From positions 1 to 64,000 of the forward strand of contig NZ_ML014773.1 of NCBI RefSeq assembly GCF_003675895.1: DNA of 64,000 nucleotides, read 5' to 3'. Source of the DNA: Parashewanella curva (lineage in GTDB: Bacteria > Pseudomonadota > Gammaproteobacteria > Enterobacterales > Shewanellaceae). The number at the start of each line of letters is the position of its first letter. Within the stretch, counting starts at the first letter, position 1. This document shows positions 63,412 to 64,000 of the stretch, in pieces. A program made the position numbers and the translations under genes. The notes below the pieces were generated by a model. It had not been told where the DNA came from. It searched no databases and was given only the letters and a program-made list of their open reading frames with translations.

Positions 63412-63897
63412 TCAATTGGTTGCTTTAAAATCCAAACGAATGATCAAATTTGTTTCATCGTCTTTAATGTATTCAACTTTCACTTTCCTTCCATTTTGAA
63501 TAATGCCATCTTGGTACTTACGATTTGCGAAGAAATACTTTGGCGTTGCAACATCATTATAAGAAAATTTGACCCCACTCACCTCAAAGCTCTCTTCTCT
63601 ACTTGCTGCTTTTTCTGTATGCAGATTTGTAACTTCACCAGTTACAGTAAAAATTTTGCTTTCTGTAACTTGTTCAATAAGACCCCGATCCTGATTTATG
63701 GCTATTAAACTAAAACAACAGCATATGACCAAGAGGATCACGACCTGATAGTATTCAATTTTCAATGATTGCTTTATAAATCTATCGTGAAAAACTTTCA
63801 CTCCTCGATAACTCATCAATAGTATGAGAATCGTTATTAAATAAGGTAGTAGTGAGCCAGTATCAATGACCGCTGGAGTTTCAAAATAAGTTAGCAT
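63412..63897 (-). CDS. Hypothetical membrane protein, 161 aa
   Basis: Two N-terminal transmembrane helices (about 15-30 and 51-68), then a soluble beta-rich domain with GEVTNLHTEKAASREESFEV, VSGVKFSYNDVATP and GRKVKVEYIKDDETN. The soluble part resembles small OB/SH3-like barrels but no family is recognised. It is part of the minus-strand accessory cluster next to the window edge. Confidence 0.6.
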   Translation of the reverse strand: MLTYFETPAVIDTGSLLPYLITILILLMSYRGVKVFHDRFIKQSLKIEYYQVVILLVICCCFSLIAINQDRGLIEQVTESKIFTVTGEVTNLHTEKAASREESFEVSGVKFSYNDVATPKYFFANRKYQDGIIQNGRKVKVEYIKDDETNLIIRLDFKATN

Positions 63898-63924
63898 TCA
63901 ATATATTCTCGATAATCAATATGA

Positions 63925-64000
63925 TTACTCGGCTTCGCCTTCCTCTATCGCTTTTAAGGTACGTTCAAAAGTATCATGGACACTAGAGATCCAAAAACTG
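63925..64000 (-). CDS. C-terminal end of a gene that starts beyond the window
   Basis: An open frame reaches the window edge and reads SFWISSVHDTFERTLKAIEE then GEAE and a stop. The pattern (amphipathic, acidic end) looks like a real C-terminus, but the protein cannot be identified. It lies 28 bp from the next gene in the same direction. Confidence 0.45.
   Translation of the reverse strand, partial: SFWISSVHDTFERTLKAIEEGEAE

Overview
The window is a stretch of gammaproteobacterial chromosome, most likely from a Shewanellaceae (Alteromonadales) member. Support for this comes from a Na+-type PomAB flagellar stator, an OsmC-YcaO fusion, the gene orders smpB/ratA-rnfH/bamE and der-bamB-yfgM-hisS-ispG-rodZ-pilW-rlmN, a tmRNA tag ANDDNISLAA, and a two-gene cassette matching the Shewanella SonM/SonA split borosin pathway. 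Several ankyrin-repeat, coiled-coil and possible Death-fold proteins among housekeeping genes suggest a host-associated lineage (Parashewanella-like); that genus guess is inference.

Layout. 1-1.25 kb: 3' part of an IS21-family element (istA end, istB, right terminal repeats). 1.3-2.5 kb: an orphan ORF and two kinds of short mobile repeat. 2.5-6.6 kb: an S9 peptidase and a NAD-type isocitrate dehydrogenase, followed by a 264-bp element nested in an older palindromic repeat. 7-14.8 kb: accessory region with a 1003-aa ankyrin/coiled-coil protein, a TonB receptor plus redoxin operon with a Fur-like site, a small gene broken by a repeat, and a protein with two possible Death-like domains. 14.9-31.5 kb: mostly core genes (rlmM, DUF423, hydrolase, gcvA-like regulator, ycaO, thiI, yegD, a SPOUT methylase, pomAB, xseB-ispA-dxs), with a KAP P-loop NTPase between ycaO and thiI. 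31.6-34.9 kb: an ankyrin protein, grpE with a sigma-32 promoter, nadK, a small cytochrome c. 35-42.9 kb: a nosRZDFYL nitrous-oxide reductase operon with two FNR/DNR-type boxes upstream. 43-53.2 kb: tpm, an orphan, then der through rlmN. 53.4-55.2 kb: a 572-aa orphan preceded by three exact-length 27-bp repeats. 55.2-58.8 kb: an RraB-family gene, a DUF3820 gene and the operon sonM-sonA-(TPR/degenerate GGDEF). 59.1-61.4 kb: bamE, rnfH, ratA, smpB and tmRNA. 61.5-64 kb: a short accessory segment beyond tmRNA (PEP-mutase family enzyme, NERD protein, small membrane proteins).

How the parts work together. NosR, the Cu chaperone NosL and the NosDFY transporter mature and power the periplasmic NosZ, giving anaerobic N2O respiration under FNR-type control. 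XseB-IspA-Dxs and IspG supply isoprenoids. BamB and BamE serve outer-membrane assembly, and SmpB with tmRNA serves ribosome rescue.

The most notable system is the split borosin: an N-methyltransferase (sonM-like, with Tyr58/Arg67/Tyr71), its separate precursor peptide (sonA-like, hydrophobic C-terminal core), and a membrane TPR/pseudo-GGDEF protein whose start codon lies inside the precursor gene. That third gene has no assigned role and may link the peptide to signalling. A second notable item is a family of 263-264-bp elements, present three times, that share an internal architecture despite having two different terminal sequences.
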